DNA of 64,000 nucleotides. Source: Herbiconiux gentiana. Lineage in GTDB: Bacteria > Actinomycetota > Actinomycetes > Actinomycetales > Microbacteriaceae. This document shows, one piece after another, positions 15,045 through 23,648 of this stretch. The position numbers were made by a program, and so were the translations under genes. The stretch spans positions 186,001 through 250,000 of the forward strand of contig NZ_JANTEZ010000004.1 in assembly GCF_024978135.1 (NCBI RefSeq), given 5' to 3'. The stretch's first letter is position 1; the number at the start of each line of letters is the position of its first letter. The notes under the pieces were generated by a model. It was given only the letters and a program-made list of their open reading frames with translations, was not told the DNA's origin and searched no databases.

Positions 15045-16070
15045 CTACTGGTCGCTGGGCGCCCGTCGACGCAGCGAGAGCGTGCGCGGTTCGGCCGGCG
15101 CCGTGCGGCCGCCGACCTCGACCGTACCGTCGGGCAGGAGGCGGGTGCGCAGGCGAGCGCCGACACCCTGGTCGATGGTGAGGTCGCGGCCCAGGCGGGT
15201 GGTCAGGGCGACCGCGGCCGAGCCGGTCGCCTGGTCCTCCGGCACGCCGAGGGCGGGGGCGAACATCCGCGACCGCAGGTGACCGGCCGCCTCGTCGACC
15301 CACGCCCACGGGTAGTGCCGGCCCTCGGGGAAGTCCGCCGGGTCGAGCGCGTCCACCTCGGCCGGCGAGCCCAGCTCCGCGAAGGCGAAGTCGGGCGACC
15401 AGTCCGCGCGCCCGGTGATCCAGACGAGCTCGCCCGCCTCGCGCACCGTCACCCGGCCGGCCGGGGTGTCGAGGGCGGCCACCGGGGTGCCGCGCCGTGC
15501 GAGCCACCAGGCGGTGCCCACACAGGGGTGCCCGGCGAACGGCAGCTCCCGGGCGGGTGTGAAGATGCGGATGCTCGCCCGGCGGCCACCCGCCCCGCCA
15601 CCCGCTGCCCCGCCGCCTACTGGTTCGACGCGGGCTGGTTCGACGCCCGCAAATTCGACGCCCGCAGGCTCGTCGCCCGACGGCCCGCCGGGTTCGGTGC
15701 TGTCGTGGTGCGTGAGCCCGTCGAAGAAGACGGTCTCGCTGAAGCCGAGTGCCGTCGCGATCGACTGCTCGGCACCCCGGGTGCGTTCGCTCGACACGAC
15801 GATGCCGAGGGGGTTCCCGTGGTGGCCTGCGTCGTCGGTGAACACGGTGACGACCTCGACCGCGATGGTGCCGACTTGCCCGGCATCCGTGGTGACACTG
15901 ACCCGGTCACCGCCGGCATCAGTGGCAGCGCCGTCGGCATCAGCACCAGGAGCAGCGGCAGCGCGGCCAGCATCATCGGCAGCGCCGGCGACGGGTGACG
16001 CGTCTGCGTCAGCGTTAGGGTGAGCGGCAGCGTCAGGGTGAGCGGCAGGGTCGGCGTCAGGAGAGCTCAT
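15045..16070 (-). CDS. PhzF-family isomerase
   Basis: A 341-residue protein of the PhzF/epimerase-like fold (two pseudo-symmetric halves). Recognisable blocks are E-V-V-T-V-F-T-D-D-A-G-H-H-G-N-P-L-G-I-V near residues 68-87, L-P-F-A-G-H-P-C-V-G-T-A-W-W, and the C-terminal D-Q-A-T-G-S-A-A-V-A-L. The family catalyses acid/base isomerisation of small acidic metabolites; without phenazine genes nearby, phenazine synthesis is unlikely. Residues 1 to about 65 are a low-complexity Ala/Asp/Pro extension (P-A-A-H-P-D-A-A-A-H-P), and an Ala-Gly-Val-Glu repeat insert interrupts the first half at about 15605-15700. The true start could be internal, near V-E-V-V-T. The 10-bp array lies just upstream. Confidence 0.82.
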   Translation of the reverse strand: MSSPDADPAAHPDAAAHPNADADASPVAGAADDAGRAAAAPGADADGAATDAGGDRVSVTTDAGQVGTIAVEVVTVFTDDAGHHGNPLGIVVSSERTRGAEQSIATALGFSETVFFDGLTHHDSTEPGGPSGDEPAGVEFAGVEPARVEPVGGGAAGGGAGGRRASIRIFTPARELPFAGHPCVGTAWWLARRGTPVAALDTPAGRVTVREAGELVWITGRADWSPDFAFAELGSPAEVDALDPADFPEGRHYPWAWVDEAAGHLRSRMFAPALGVPEDQATGSAAVALTTRLGRDLTIDQGVGARLRTRLLPDGTVEVGGRTAPAEPRTLSLRRRAPSDQ

Positions 16071-16130
16071 CCGTCGATTCTGGCCGAAGGCGCGCGGTTC
16101 GGAGCGTGCCACCCGGCAGCGCGTGGACCG

Positions 16131-16280
16131 GTCAAGGCCGGTCAGGGCCGGTCAGGGCCGGTCAGGGCCGGTCAGGGCCGGTCAGGGCCGGTCAGGGCCG
16201 GTCAGGGCCGGTCAGGGCCGGTCAGGGCCGGTCAGGGCCGGTCAGAGCCGGCCACGGCCGGCCAGGGCCGGTCAGGCGCG
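16131..16280. repeat. 10-bp tandem array, ten perfect copies
   Basis: Fifteen consecutive units of GTCAGGGCCG. The ten from 16141 to 16240 are identical, flanked by one degenerate copy on the left and four on the right. It occupies most of the gap between the PhzF gene start and the lipoprotein gene end; the last unit supplies the lipoprotein's TGA stop (16272-16274). The period of ten bases is about one helical turn. Confidence 0.95.
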
Positions 16281-16880
16281 GACGGCGATGTTCTGCGCGA
16301 TCGGCACCCAGCCGGTGCCGACCGTCATGTACTCGGTGTGCAGCCAGACGCGGGTGCCTTCGGCGCCTAGGCGGAGAGTCGCGCCGTGGGAGCCGAAGGA
16401 GTCGGGCGAGAGGCAGACCGCCTCGGGCTGATCGAGTGCGAGCGACGGAACCGGCAGGCTGGGCGCCGCGGTCGTCGGCGGACCGAAGCCCTGCGAGACC
16501 GACGCCGACGCCGTGGGGCTCGGAGTCGGCGTGCCGACCGCGCCGGTCGCGCCGGTGGTGGTGGGCGACGGGGTCGCGAGCAGGTCGGCCGGCGCCGGCG
16601 CGGCGATGAAGCAGACGTCGTCGGCAGTGCTCGCTCCGACCCAGAAGGCGGTGCCGTCGTGCTCGGCGAGCAGGCGCACGCTCGAGTCCACGAGGTCGGC
16701 GTCGACGTTCGGCACGACGGGCGGAACGATGTGGTCGGCGACGGGGGTGCCCTGATCGAGGTGCGCCATGCGCGACAGGGCCCCGGTCGGGCTCGACGCG
16801 CATCCGCTCAGCAGCAGCGGCACCAGCGCGACGACCGACAGCCCCAGGGCGATCGATGCGCCCGCCCCTCGCCTGTGCAT
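16272..16880 (-). CDS. Secreted lipoprotein of unknown function
   Basis: A 202-residue protein with a textbook lipoprotein signal: M-H-R-R-G, a hydrophobic core, then lipobox L-L-S-G-C with the lipidated cysteine near residue 25. The mature part holds a Thr/Pro/Ser-rich segment (T-P-S-P-T-A-S-A-S-V) and ends in V-W-L-H-T-E-Y-M-T-V-G-T-G-W-V-P. No enzyme motif is seen. The start at 16880 is preferred over an upstream ATG because it gives a proper signal peptide and has GAGGGAG before it. It probably resides on the outer face of the membrane. Confidence 0.75.
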   Translation of the reverse strand: MHRRGAGASIALGLSVVALVPLLLSGCASSPTGALSRMAHLDQGTPVADHIVPPVVPNVDADLVDSSVRLLAEHDGTAFWVGASTADDVCFIAAPAPADLLATPSPTTTGATGAVGTPTPSPTASASVSQGFGPPTTAAPSLPVPSLALDQPEAVCLSPDSFGSHGATLRLGAEGTRVWLHTEYMTVGTGWVPIAQNIAVRA

Positions 16881-17055
16881 CCGCTCCCTCTCCGGCGCGC
16901 CATCCGGCGCACCGCTCCGACCCACGACCGTAGCCCACGAACCCGACCGTCACCTCCGGGCGGGCCGGGAGACGACGCGGGGCCATCGCCGCCGCGGCGC
17001 TCTGCCCTCGGCAGACACGGTGGAACCCACCGACCCGAGCTGGTTCACTCAGACC

Positions 17056-18105
17056 ATGGTCGATCGCGTGCTGGTGCTGGGTGGAACGGGCTTCGTCGGG
17101 CGGGCGGTCGTCGAGGCGGCGCTGGCCCAGGGCGCCGAGGTGACCGTGCTGAACCGGGGGCACCGGCCGGCTCCGGTGGGTGCGAGGTCGCTGGTGGCCG
17201 ATCGGCGGCGTCCGGATGCTCTCGCCCACGCTCTGCGCCAGGAGAATGCCGCGTCGGCCGGCGACGGCTACCGGTACGACCTCGTCGTCGACACCTGGTC
17301 GTGGGAGCCCGAGGCCGTGGAAGAGAGCGCCCGCCTCCTCGAGCCGCTGGCCGAGCGGTACTGCGTCATCTCGAGCCGGTCGGTGTACGCCGATCCCGGG
17401 GCGGGGGCCGACGAGACCGCGGCCGTGGTGGCGGCCGACGGGCCGGACGTCGGCGACTACGCCGCGCGGAAGGCCGGCGGCGAACGGGCGGTGGAGGAGG
17501 CGTTCGGCGGGCGGGGGCTCCTGGTGCGGCCGGGGCTGATCCTCGGGCCGTGGGAGGACGTCGGGCGGCTGCCCTGGTGGCTCACGCGGATGGCCCGGGG
17601 CGGCGAGGTGGTCGCGCCGGGTGAGGCGGGGGCGGGCATCCAGTACATCGATGCGCGGGATCTCGCCTGGTGGGTGCTCGCTCTGCCCGAGGCTGTGCCG
17701 CCCGACCCGGGGCGGAGCGTCGCGATCGACGCGGTGACGCCGGCCGGTCGGCACACGATGGGTGAGCTGCTCGAGACCTGCGCCGCCGTGGCCGGTGCTC
17801 CCGGGTCGCCGCCGGTGCAGCTGACCTGGGTGCCGGAGGACGTACTGCTCGAGGAGGGCGTCGAGCCGTGGATCGAGCTGCCCGTGTGGCTGCCGGCCGG
17901 TCGCGACCACGATGCGCTGCACGGTTCGGACGTGTCGAAGGCGCTCGGGACGGGGCTGGTGTTGCGGCCGCTCGCAGCGACGGTCGCCGACACCTGGGCG
18001 TGGCTCGGCGAGCAGGGCGGCGTCGCGCCGCAGCGCGCCGACCGGCCGGCGCTCGGGCTCTCCCCCGAGAAGGAGCGGCGCGTGCTGGACCGCCTGCGCC
18101 GCTGA
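17056..18105 (+). CDS. NAD-dependent epimerase/reductase-like protein (extended SDR)
   Basis: A 349-residue Rossmann protein starting V-L-V-L-G-G-T-G-F-V-G-R-A-V, the GxxGxxG NAD(P)-binding motif of extended SDRs. It continues with T-V-L-N-R-G-H and the V-I-S-S-R-S-V-Y strand. The catalytic tyrosine region Y-A-A-R-K-A-G-G-E-R (Y-x-x-x-K) is at about 135-139, followed by V-R-P-G-L-I-L-G-P-W. Such proteins reduce or epimerise sugars or act as reductase-like regulators; the substrate is not evident. It is followed after 51 bp by the M18 peptidase on the same strand. Confidence 0.85.
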   Translation: MVDRVLVLGGTGFVGRAVVEAALAQGAEVTVLNRGHRPAPVGARSLVADRRRPDALAHALRQENAASAGDGYRYDLVVDTWSWEPEAVEESARLLEPLAERYCVISSRSVYADPGAGADETAAVVAADGPDVGDYAARKAGGERAVEEAFGGRGLLVRPGLILGPWEDVGRLPWWLTRMARGGEVVAPGEAGAGIQYIDARDLAWWVLALPEAVPPDPGRSVAIDAVTPAGRHTMGELLETCAAVAGAPGSPPVQLTWVPEDVLLEEGVEPWIELPVWLPAGRDHDALHGSDVSKALGTGLVLRPLAATVADTWAWLGEQGGVAPQRADRPALGLSPEKERRVLDRLRR

Positions 18106-18156
18106 CCCGCGCCGCCGCGCGCCGGCCGCCTCGTGCCCGGGTGGTTGGATGGACGC

Positions 18157-19446
18157 ATGACCCCCACCGCCCCCCACCCCGACACCGCCGCGCACGTCGA
18201 TGACTTCGCCGCCTTCATCCAGGCCTCGCCGTCGTCGTACCACGCGGCCGCCGAGACCAGGCGGCGTCTGGTGGAGGCCGGCTTCACCGCCCTCGACGAG
18301 CGCGAGGAGTGGCCGAGCGGCCCCGGCCGGTTCGTGATCGTGCGCGACGGCGCGGTCGTGGCGTGGGTCGTGCCCGAGGGCGCCACACCGCTGACCCCGT
18401 TCCGGGCGCTCGGCGCCCACACCGACTCCCCCGGCTTCAAGCTCAAGCCGAAGCCGACCACCGGGTCGAACGGCTGGCTGCAGGCGGGCGTCGAAATCTA
18501 CGGCGGCCCGCTGCTGAACTCCTGGCTCGACCGCGAGCTCGAGCTGGCCGGCCGGCTCGTCCTCCGCGACGGCAGCGAGCACCTCACCCGCACGGGCCCG
18601 TTCCTGCGCATCCCGCAGCTCGCGATCCACCTCGACCGCGACGCCAACACCGGCCTCACCCTCGACCGGCAGCGGCACACCGCGCCCGTCTTCGGCGTCG
18701 GCGAGCTGGCCCAGGCCGACCTGCTGGCGGTGCTCGCTCGCGCGGCCGACGTCGACGTCGACGAGGTGGCCGGCTACGACGTGCTTACCGCCGACACCGC
18801 CGCGCCCGCCCGTTTTGGCCTCGACGACGCGCTCTTCGCCGCCGGGCGGATGGACAACCTCAGCTCCGTGCACGCCGGCCTCGCGGCGCTCCTCACGGTG
18901 GGGTCCACCGGCGACACCGTCTCGGTGCTCGCGGCCTTCGACCACGAGGAGCTCGGCTCCGAGTCGCGCTCGGGCGCGAGCGGGCCGCTCCTGTCCGACG
19001 TGCTGGGGCGGGTGCAGAACGGCCTCGGCGCCGAGGCCGACGAGCAGGCACGGGCGTTCGCCGCCTCGTGGTGTCTGTCGTCCGATGCCGGTCACTCCGT
19101 GCATCCGAACTACCCCGAGAAGCACGACCCGGTGAACCGGCCGATCGCGGGCGGCGGGCCCCTGCTGAAGATCAACGCCAACCAGCGCTACGCCACCGAC
19201 GCGCACGGCGCGGCGCTCTGGCGGCGGGCCTGCGAGCAGGCCGGTGTCGCCTACCAGGAGTTCGTGTCGAACAACACCGTGCCCTGCGGCTCGACGATCG
19301 GGCCGCTCACCGCGACGCGGCTCGGCATCCGCACGGTCGACGTGGGGGTTCCGCTGCTCTCGATGCACTCGGCGCGTGAGCTGGCCCACGTCGACGACCT
19401 GGTGGCGCTGTCGGCCGCGATCGGGGCGTTCTTCGCGGGGGCCTGA
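18157..19446 (+). CDS. apeB: M18-family metallo-aminopeptidase
   Basis: A 429-residue protein matching the M18 (aspartyl-aminopeptidase-like) family in full length. Zinc-ligand and catalytic blocks are visible: G-A-H-T-D-S-P-G, G-R-M-D-N-L-S-S-V-H (bridging Asp), D-H-E-E-L-G-S-E-S-R-S-G-A-S-G-P (catalytic Glu and zinc ligands), D-A-G-H-S-V-H-P-N-Y, and the C-terminal V-P-L-L-S-M-H-S-A-R-E. It should remove N-terminal residues from peptides in the cytoplasm as a tetrahedral oligomer. A weak TTGGAT six bases before the ATG may be its -10. Its TGA abuts the stop of the convergent gene. Confidence 0.93.
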   Translation: MTPTAPHPDTAAHVDDFAAFIQASPSSYHAAAETRRRLVEAGFTALDEREEWPSGPGRFVIVRDGAVVAWVVPEGATPLTPFRALGAHTDSPGFKLKPKPTTGSNGWLQAGVEIYGGPLLNSWLDRELELAGRLVLRDGSEHLTRTGPFLRIPQLAIHLDRDANTGLTLDRQRHTAPVFGVGELAQADLLAVLARAADVDVDEVAGYDVLTADTAAPARFGLDDALFAAGRMDNLSSVHAGLAALLTVGSTGDTVSVLAAFDHEELGSESRSGASGPLLSDVLGRVQNGLGAEADEQARAFAASWCLSSDAGHSVHPNYPEKHDPVNRPIAGGGPLLKINANQRYATDAHGAALWRRACEQAGVAYQEFVSNNTVPCGSTIGPLTATRLGIRTVDVGVPLLSMHSARELAHVDDLVALSAAIGAFFAGA

Positions 19447-20079
19447 TCAGGCCGGGTCGGCGGGCCCGTCGGCCGCGGCGCAGCGCGAGATGCTGCTCAG
19501 GGTCACCGTGCTGCCGTCGGCGGTCGGGGCGATCCGGGCGGTGAGCGGCACGAGGTTCAGGCCGATCAGGCGGATGCTCGTCACCCCGTCGTCCCCGGCG
19601 GTGTCGGTCACGACGTTCCAGTCCTTCGCCCGGTAGGCGTCCTCGAGCTCCGCGGCCCAGGCCGCCGCGTCGAATCCCGGCGCGAGCGTGAGCACCCGCT
19701 GCAGGGCGTACTGCCGGCGATCGCCGCCGTCGACGCAGGGCTCGACGGCCGAGTCGTCCTGCACCGCGACCGGCGGTTCGGGCAGGGTGGCCGTGAGCTC
19801 GTCGGCCTGCCCCGTCACCTCGGCGGTGGCCCCCTCGAGGGTGGTGGGGGCGGATGACCGGGAGGTCGTCAATCCGACGACGACCGCCACCACCAGCACG
19901 ATCCCGATGGCGAGCCAGACGAGGGTGGCGGGCCGGAGCAGCCCGCCCCACGGCTCGCCTTTCGGCGGGATGACCGGGAGCTTCCGGCGCGGCAGCAGCC
20001 GGAAGCCGTCGAGGGCCGAGGCAGCCGTGGGCTCCCGGCCGGGCAGCTGGGGGTCGCGGGGGGCGCGGTCCTCGGGCAT
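19447..20079 (-). CDS. Single-pass membrane protein of unknown function
   Basis: A 210-residue protein: a cytoplasmic proline/arginine-rich N-terminus (about 1-48), one transmembrane helix (L-V-W-L-A-I-G-I-V-L-V-V-A-V-V-V-G, about 52-69), and an extracytoplasmic domain of about 140 residues with two cysteines (C-V-D-G-G and S-R-C-A-A) that could form a disulfide. No family is recognised. GGAAGGGG precedes the ATG. Its TGA and that of the M18 gene meet head-on (TGATCA at 19444-19449), leaving no space for a terminator between them. Confidence 0.75.
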   Translation of the reverse strand: MPEDRAPRDPQLPGREPTAASALDGFRLLPRRKLPVIPPKGEPWGGLLRPATLVWLAIGIVLVVAVVVGLTTSRSSAPTTLEGATAEVTGQADELTATLPEPPVAVQDDSAVEPCVDGGDRRQYALQRVLTLAPGFDAAAWAAELEDAYRAKDWNVVTDTAGDDGVTSIRLIGLNLVPLTARIAPTADGSTVTLSSISRCAAADGPADPA

Positions 20080-20242
20080 CGGGCCCCTTCCGTGGTCGAG
20101 GGCACGATGCTACCGGAGGGGCATCGGAGCCGCCTGACCCGGGCGGCGTTCCCGCCGCTGGCACCGGGCCTCAGCAGCCGCGCGCGCCGGGGCCGCGGGG
20201 CCACCGCGACTCAGCCGTCGAGCGCGCCATGCGCACCCGGGT

Positions 20243-20500
20243 TCAGCCGTCGAGCGTGCCCGAGTCGTCGCTCGAGCTGGGCACCGGCGTCGGGAAGTCC
20301 GACTCGGCGGGCGTGGGCGTCGCCGTCTGGAACGGGGAGGGCGTGATGTCGTCGTCGGGGGCGACCGGCGTTCCCGACGAGGTGCGCTCGGGGTAGGGCG
20401 TCTGCGCATCGGCGTCGCAGCCGGCGAGCCCGGTGACGGCCCCGCCCGCGAGCAGGGCTGCGGCGGACAGGGTGAGGATGCGGCGGCGGAGCGTGGTCAT
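20243..20500 (-). CDS. Small lipoprotein
   Basis: An 85-residue protein with a basic N-terminus (M-T-T-L-R-R-R), a hydrophobic core and lipobox L-A-G-C near residue 28. The mature peptide of under 60 residues is rich in Thr, Pro, Ser and Asp and looks unfolded. GGAAGGAC lies before the ATG. The segment around its stop codon is duplicated: TCAGCCGTCGAGCG occurs at 20211-20224 and 20243-20256. Confidence 0.7.
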   Translation of the reverse strand: MTTLRRRILTLSAAALLAGGAVTGLAGCDADAQTPYPERTSSGTPVAPDDDITPSPFQTATPTPAESDFPTPVPSSSDDSGTLDG

Positions 20501-20579
20501 GGTTCGTCCTTCCAGGGCGATCGGTCCTTCCAGTGAACCCCGGCGCCCCCGGGCCCGCCAGGCGGGTCGACAAAGCCGG

Positions 20580-20795
20580 TCAATGCGCGTAGTGAGCGCT
20601 CCGCGCGACCTGGCGGAGGTACACGACGCTCAGCAGGTCGCCCCCGACGAGCAGCATCAGGGCCGCCGGCAGAGCGAGCGGATGCGCGTGGCCGGCCGGC
20701 CCGAGGAGCACCGCCGCGCATCCGACCGTCGTGATCGCGAACCCCGCGACCAGCAGCCCCGTGGCCACCCCCGGACGCCCGGCCCACCAGATCAC
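20580..20795 (-). CDS. Small two-helix membrane protein
   Basis: A 71-residue protein with two hydrophobic segments (G-L-L-V-A-G-F-A-I-T-T-V-G-C-A-A-V-L-L and L-A-L-P-A-A-L-M-L-L-V-G-G-D-L-L-S-V-V-Y-L) joined by a G-P-A-G-H-A-H-P loop and ending in a basic, histidine-containing tail. Its ATG overlaps the stop of the upstream hydrolase (ATGA, 20792-20795), which supports expression as the last gene of the four-gene operon. Function is unknown. Confidence 0.7.
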   Translation of the reverse strand: MIWWAGRPGVATGLLVAGFAITTVGCAAVLLGPAGHAHPLALPAALMLLVGGDLLSVVYLRQVARSAHYAH

Positions 20796-21466
20796 GGGCG
20801 GGCAGCAGCCTGAACGGTGACCGCCAGGGTCGTGGGGTGCCGGAGCACCCGGAAGTGCCCACCCACCCGCACCTTCACGTTCTCGGCCCCGGGCAGCACG
20901 CTCGACTCGGGGATGATCGGATCGTACTCGCCGAAGACGGAGGTGATGCGGTCGTTGACCCGGTCCTCCTTGTTCAGCAGCACCGTGAGCGGGTCGTCGG
21001 CGCGGAAGGCCCGGAGGGTGCGGTTCGGGGCGAACGCGGCGTAGCGGGAGCCCGAGAAGGGCGTCGCGATGGCGACCATGCGCACGAGCCGGCGGTCGGG
21101 GTCGAGCTCGAGCATGGCGTACTTGCCGATCAGGCCGCCTTTGCTGTGGGCGGCGATGAACACGTCGTCGAGCCCGGCGTCGCGCACGAAGTCGGCCACG
21201 ACCCCGGCGCTGTCGATGACGGGACGGCGGTTGTGCCGCAGCGCCTCGATGACGAACACCGGATGCCCGCGCGAGTGCAGCGCCTCGATGACCGGTGCCA
21301 TGAAGTGCCAGGTCTCATAGACGCCCGGGATGACGACGCAGGGGCGCTCGGTGCCGGTCTGGTAGTCGGCCGGGTCGGAGCGGGAGGCCATGCCGGCGAG
21401 CTGGAGGCCGGCGGCGGTGGCGTAGTCCTCGACGAACCAGCGGGCGCGGGCGGCGAGGCCGGTCAT
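20792..21466 (-). CDS. Alpha/beta hydrolase, triacylglycerol-lipase-like
   Basis: A 224-residue hydrolase. It has the oxyanion-strand V-V-I-P-G-V-Y-E-T-W, the nucleophile elbow A-H-S-K-G-G (serine near residue 111), an acid candidate in G-E-Y-D-P-I-I-P, and a histidine in V-G-G-H-F-R-V-L. The A-T-P-F-S-G-S strand is typical of bacterial esterase/lipase relatives. No signal peptide, so it is cytoplasmic. It overlaps both neighbours by four bases within the NDH-2-like operon; substrate is unknown, perhaps a lipid or ester. Confidence 0.82.
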   Translation of the reverse strand: MTGLAARARWFVEDYATAAGLQLAGMASRSDPADYQTGTERPCVVIPGVYETWHFMAPVIEALHSRGHPVFVIEALRHNRRPVIDSAGVVADFVRDAGLDDVFIAAHSKGGLIGKYAMLELDPDRRLVRMVAIATPFSGSRYAAFAPNRTLRAFRADDPLTVLLNKEDRVNDRITSVFGEYDPIIPESSVLPGAENVKVRVGGHFRVLRHPTTLAVTVQAAARP

Positions 21467-22158
21467 CGCGGAGCGCCGGGTCGGAGCGCGGCCTCGAACT
21501 GCTCGATCGAGGCGGCCACCGTGCGCGCGGCCGAGCGCTGCACCACGTGACCGTGGCCCTGCACCTCAAGCAGCCGCCCGTCGACCGCGCGGGCCGCGAG
21601 CACCTGGCACCAGCGGCGGCGGGCGATCGGGTCGCGGCTGCCGCGCACGACGAGCACCGGCGCCTGCACGGACGCGACGGCCTCGGTCGTGGGGTACTCC
21701 AGCATCGGTCCGAGCTCGGTGAAGAACCACCGCGGTCCGGTGCGCAGATAGTCGGTCGTGACGATCAGGTTCGTGACGAAGGGCTCGGCGAAGGTGTCGG
21801 CGGCGAGGTCGAGGGCTTGCTGCCAGCCCGTGGGCCGGGCGGGGTCGGTCACCGGGCCGATCAGCACCAGGGCGCCCACGAGGTCGGGCCGGCGCAGCGC
21901 GAGCTCCAGGGCGAACTGCGATCCCATCGAGTGACCGACGACCGTGCACGCGGTCAGACCCCGGGCGTCGAGCGCGGCGGCCACGACGTCGGCGTGGTCG
22001 GCGACCGAGAACGGCCGGGGCGGGCGCGGGGTGCCCGCGAACCCGGGCAGGTCGAACGAGAGCGTGAGCCGGCTCTCGGAGAGCTCCTCCTGCAGCCGGT
22101 CGCTGTAGCGGTGCGAGACACCGAGGCCGTGCAGGATGACGGCGGCCGATGCTGCCAC
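21463..22158 (-). CDS. Alpha/beta-fold hydrolase
   Basis: A 231-residue hydrolase with the H-G-L-G oxyanion region near residue 10, nucleophile elbow V-G-H-S-M-G-S (serine near residue 74), acid R-G-S-R-D-P and catalytic histidine in G-H-G-H-V-V. The compact cap suggests an esterase- or C-C-hydrolase-like enzyme. It starts with GTG (22156-22158), 39 bp after the NDH-2-like gene, without a clear Shine-Dalgarno. Its stop overlaps the next hydrolase's start. Having two hydrolases in tandem suggests a shared substrate pathway. Confidence 0.85.
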   Translation of the reverse strand: MAASAAVILHGLGVSHRYSDRLQEELSESRLTLSFDLPGFAGTPRPPRPFSVADHADVVAAALDARGLTACTVVGHSMGSQFALELALRRPDLVGALVLIGPVTDPARPTGWQQALDLAADTFAEPFVTNLIVTTDYLRTGPRWFFTELGPMLEYPTTEAVASVQAPVLVVRGSRDPIARRRWCQVLAARAVDGRLLEVQGHGHVVQRSAARTVAASIEQFEAALRPGAPR

Positions 22159-22197
22159 GTCAGGCGGCGGCGATCGGGTAGGCCGCGCGCACCGGAT

Positions 22198-23559
22198 TCA
22201 CGAGGACTTCCGTTTCTTCGCCGCGGCGAGCGCCACGAACGAACCGTGGAAGGCCCGCTTCGGGTGGCGGACCGACGGGAGGGCGACGAGCTCGCGCCCG
22301 GCGACGGCCTCGGCGATCCAGCCGAGCAGCACGCGGGCCTTGCGCCCGGTGGTCGGCAGCGCCAGCAGGTGGTAGCCGCGGTGGGCGAGCCACGCCGGCA
22401 GCCCCTTCAGGCGCACTCCCTTGATGTTCGCGGCACCGTCGCCGATGCCGTAGCTCGCGACGGTGCCGAGCGAGACGTGGCGGTACTGCTCGGGTTCCTG
22501 CCCGGCGAGGTCGGCGATCACGTTGCGGGCGGCCACCGGGCCCTGCCGCATGGCGTTCTGGGCGTTCGGCGGGTAGTACGCCGGTTGGGACGACGCCGTG
22601 AGGTCGGGGATCTGCGCGACGTCTCCGACCGCCCAGACTCCGTCCACCGGGGTGCCGTCGTCCCGCACGACGCGCTGCGAGGCGTCGGCCATCAGGTGTC
22701 CCTTGGACCCGCGCGGCAGATCGGTGGCGTCGAGCACGGGGTTGGGCTGCACGCCGGCGGTCCAGATCACGGTACCGGCGGCGAAGCTCTCCCCCGTGCT
22801 CAGCTCCACGACGGCGTCCTCGACGCTCTTCACCGTGGTCTCCAGCCGCACGTCGATGCCCTTGTCGCGCAGGTGACCGAGGGTCCAGCGGGACAGCTCG
22901 GGCCCGACCTCGGGCGCCACCCGGTCGAGCGCCTCCACGAGCACCCAGCGCAGCTCGCGGCGGGAGAGGTTCGCGTGCTGCTCGACGGCTCTGATGCTCA
23001 GGCCGGCGAGTTCGGACAGCCCCTCGACCCCGGTGTACCCGCCACCGACCACGAGGAAGGTGAGCGCCTTCGCCCGCTCGGCGGGGTCGTCGATGCCGGC
23101 GGCGCGCTCCACCTGCTCGATCACGTGGTCGTGCAGGAACGCCGCCTCCTCCACCGTCTTGAACCCGATCCCGTGCTCCTCGAGGCCGGGCGTCGGGAAG
23201 ACGCGGGAGATCGCTCCGAGGGCCACGATCAGCTCGTCGTACTCGAGCGTCGTGTCGGTTCCGTCGGCGGTGCGCACCGACACGCTCTTGGCCGCGGAGT
23301 CGACACCGGTGACCGAGCCCTGCAGCACCCGGCAGCGGCGGAGCGTGCGGCCGAGCGGCACGGTGACGTCATGCGGGGCGACGTGACCGCCCGCGACCTC
23401 CGGCAGCAGGGGCTGGTAGGTCATGTACGTGTTCGGGTCGACGACCGTGATCTGAAGGTCGCGGCCGACGTGCCGCTGCAGCTGCCGGGCCGCCATCAGG
23501 CCGCCGTAGCCGCCGCCGAGGATCAGCACGCGGGCGATTCCACCGGTTCTCATGCTCAT
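22198..23559 (-). CDS. NADH dehydrogenase type II-like flavoprotein
   Basis: A 453-residue FAD/NAD(P)H oxidoreductase. The first dinucleotide site V-L-I-L-G-G-G-Y-G-G-L is at about residues 11-21; the Y-Q-P-L-L-P-E-V-A-G-G segment is characteristic of NDH-2. The second site V-V-G-G-G-Y-T-G-V-E-G is near 166-176, and W-A-V-G-D-V-A lies near 300. C-terminal hydrophobic and basic stretches could attach it to the membrane. The family passes electrons from NADH to quinone without pumping protons. TAGGTT lies six bases upstream of the ATG at 23559 and suggests a leaderless mRNA; a second ATG lies two codons in. Confidence 0.88.
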   Translation of the reverse strand: MSMRTGGIARVLILGGGYGGLMAARQLQRHVGRDLQITVVDPNTYMTYQPLLPEVAGGHVAPHDVTVPLGRTLRRCRVLQGSVTGVDSAAKSVSVRTADGTDTTLEYDELIVALGAISRVFPTPGLEEHGIGFKTVEEAAFLHDHVIEQVERAAGIDDPAERAKALTFLVVGGGYTGVEGLSELAGLSIRAVEQHANLSRRELRWVLVEALDRVAPEVGPELSRWTLGHLRDKGIDVRLETTVKSVEDAVVELSTGESFAAGTVIWTAGVQPNPVLDATDLPRGSKGHLMADASQRVVRDDGTPVDGVWAVGDVAQIPDLTASSQPAYYPPNAQNAMRQGPVAARNVIADLAGQEPEQYRHVSLGTVASYGIGDGAANIKGVRLKGLPAWLAHRGYHLLALPTTGRKARVLLGWIAEAVAGRELVALPSVRHPKRAFHGSFVALAAAKKRKSS

Positions 23560-23565
23560 GGCCGT

Positions 23566-23571
23566 GAACCT
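23566..23571 (-). promoter_or_regulatory. -10 box of the NDH-2-like operon, leaderless
   Basis: TAGGTT on the minus strand, then CACGGC and ATG. Confidence 0.5.
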
Positions 23572-23648
23572 ACTCGGGGCTCGCCGCTTCCGCAGGGGGT
23601 GCGACGCTGACGCGGCACGGTCAGCGGGTGCGACGCGGGCGCCGGCGC

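Noticed and set aside
14272-15507. Long minus-strand frame across the 29-bp array into the PhzF region
   Set aside because: The 29-bp period shifts frame each copy, and the peptide is Arg/Pro low complexity; it is not a real gene.
16222-19389. 1055-residue minus-strand frame opposite the epimerase and M18 peptidase
   Set aside because: It lies antisense to two well-supported enzymes and shows no domain features.
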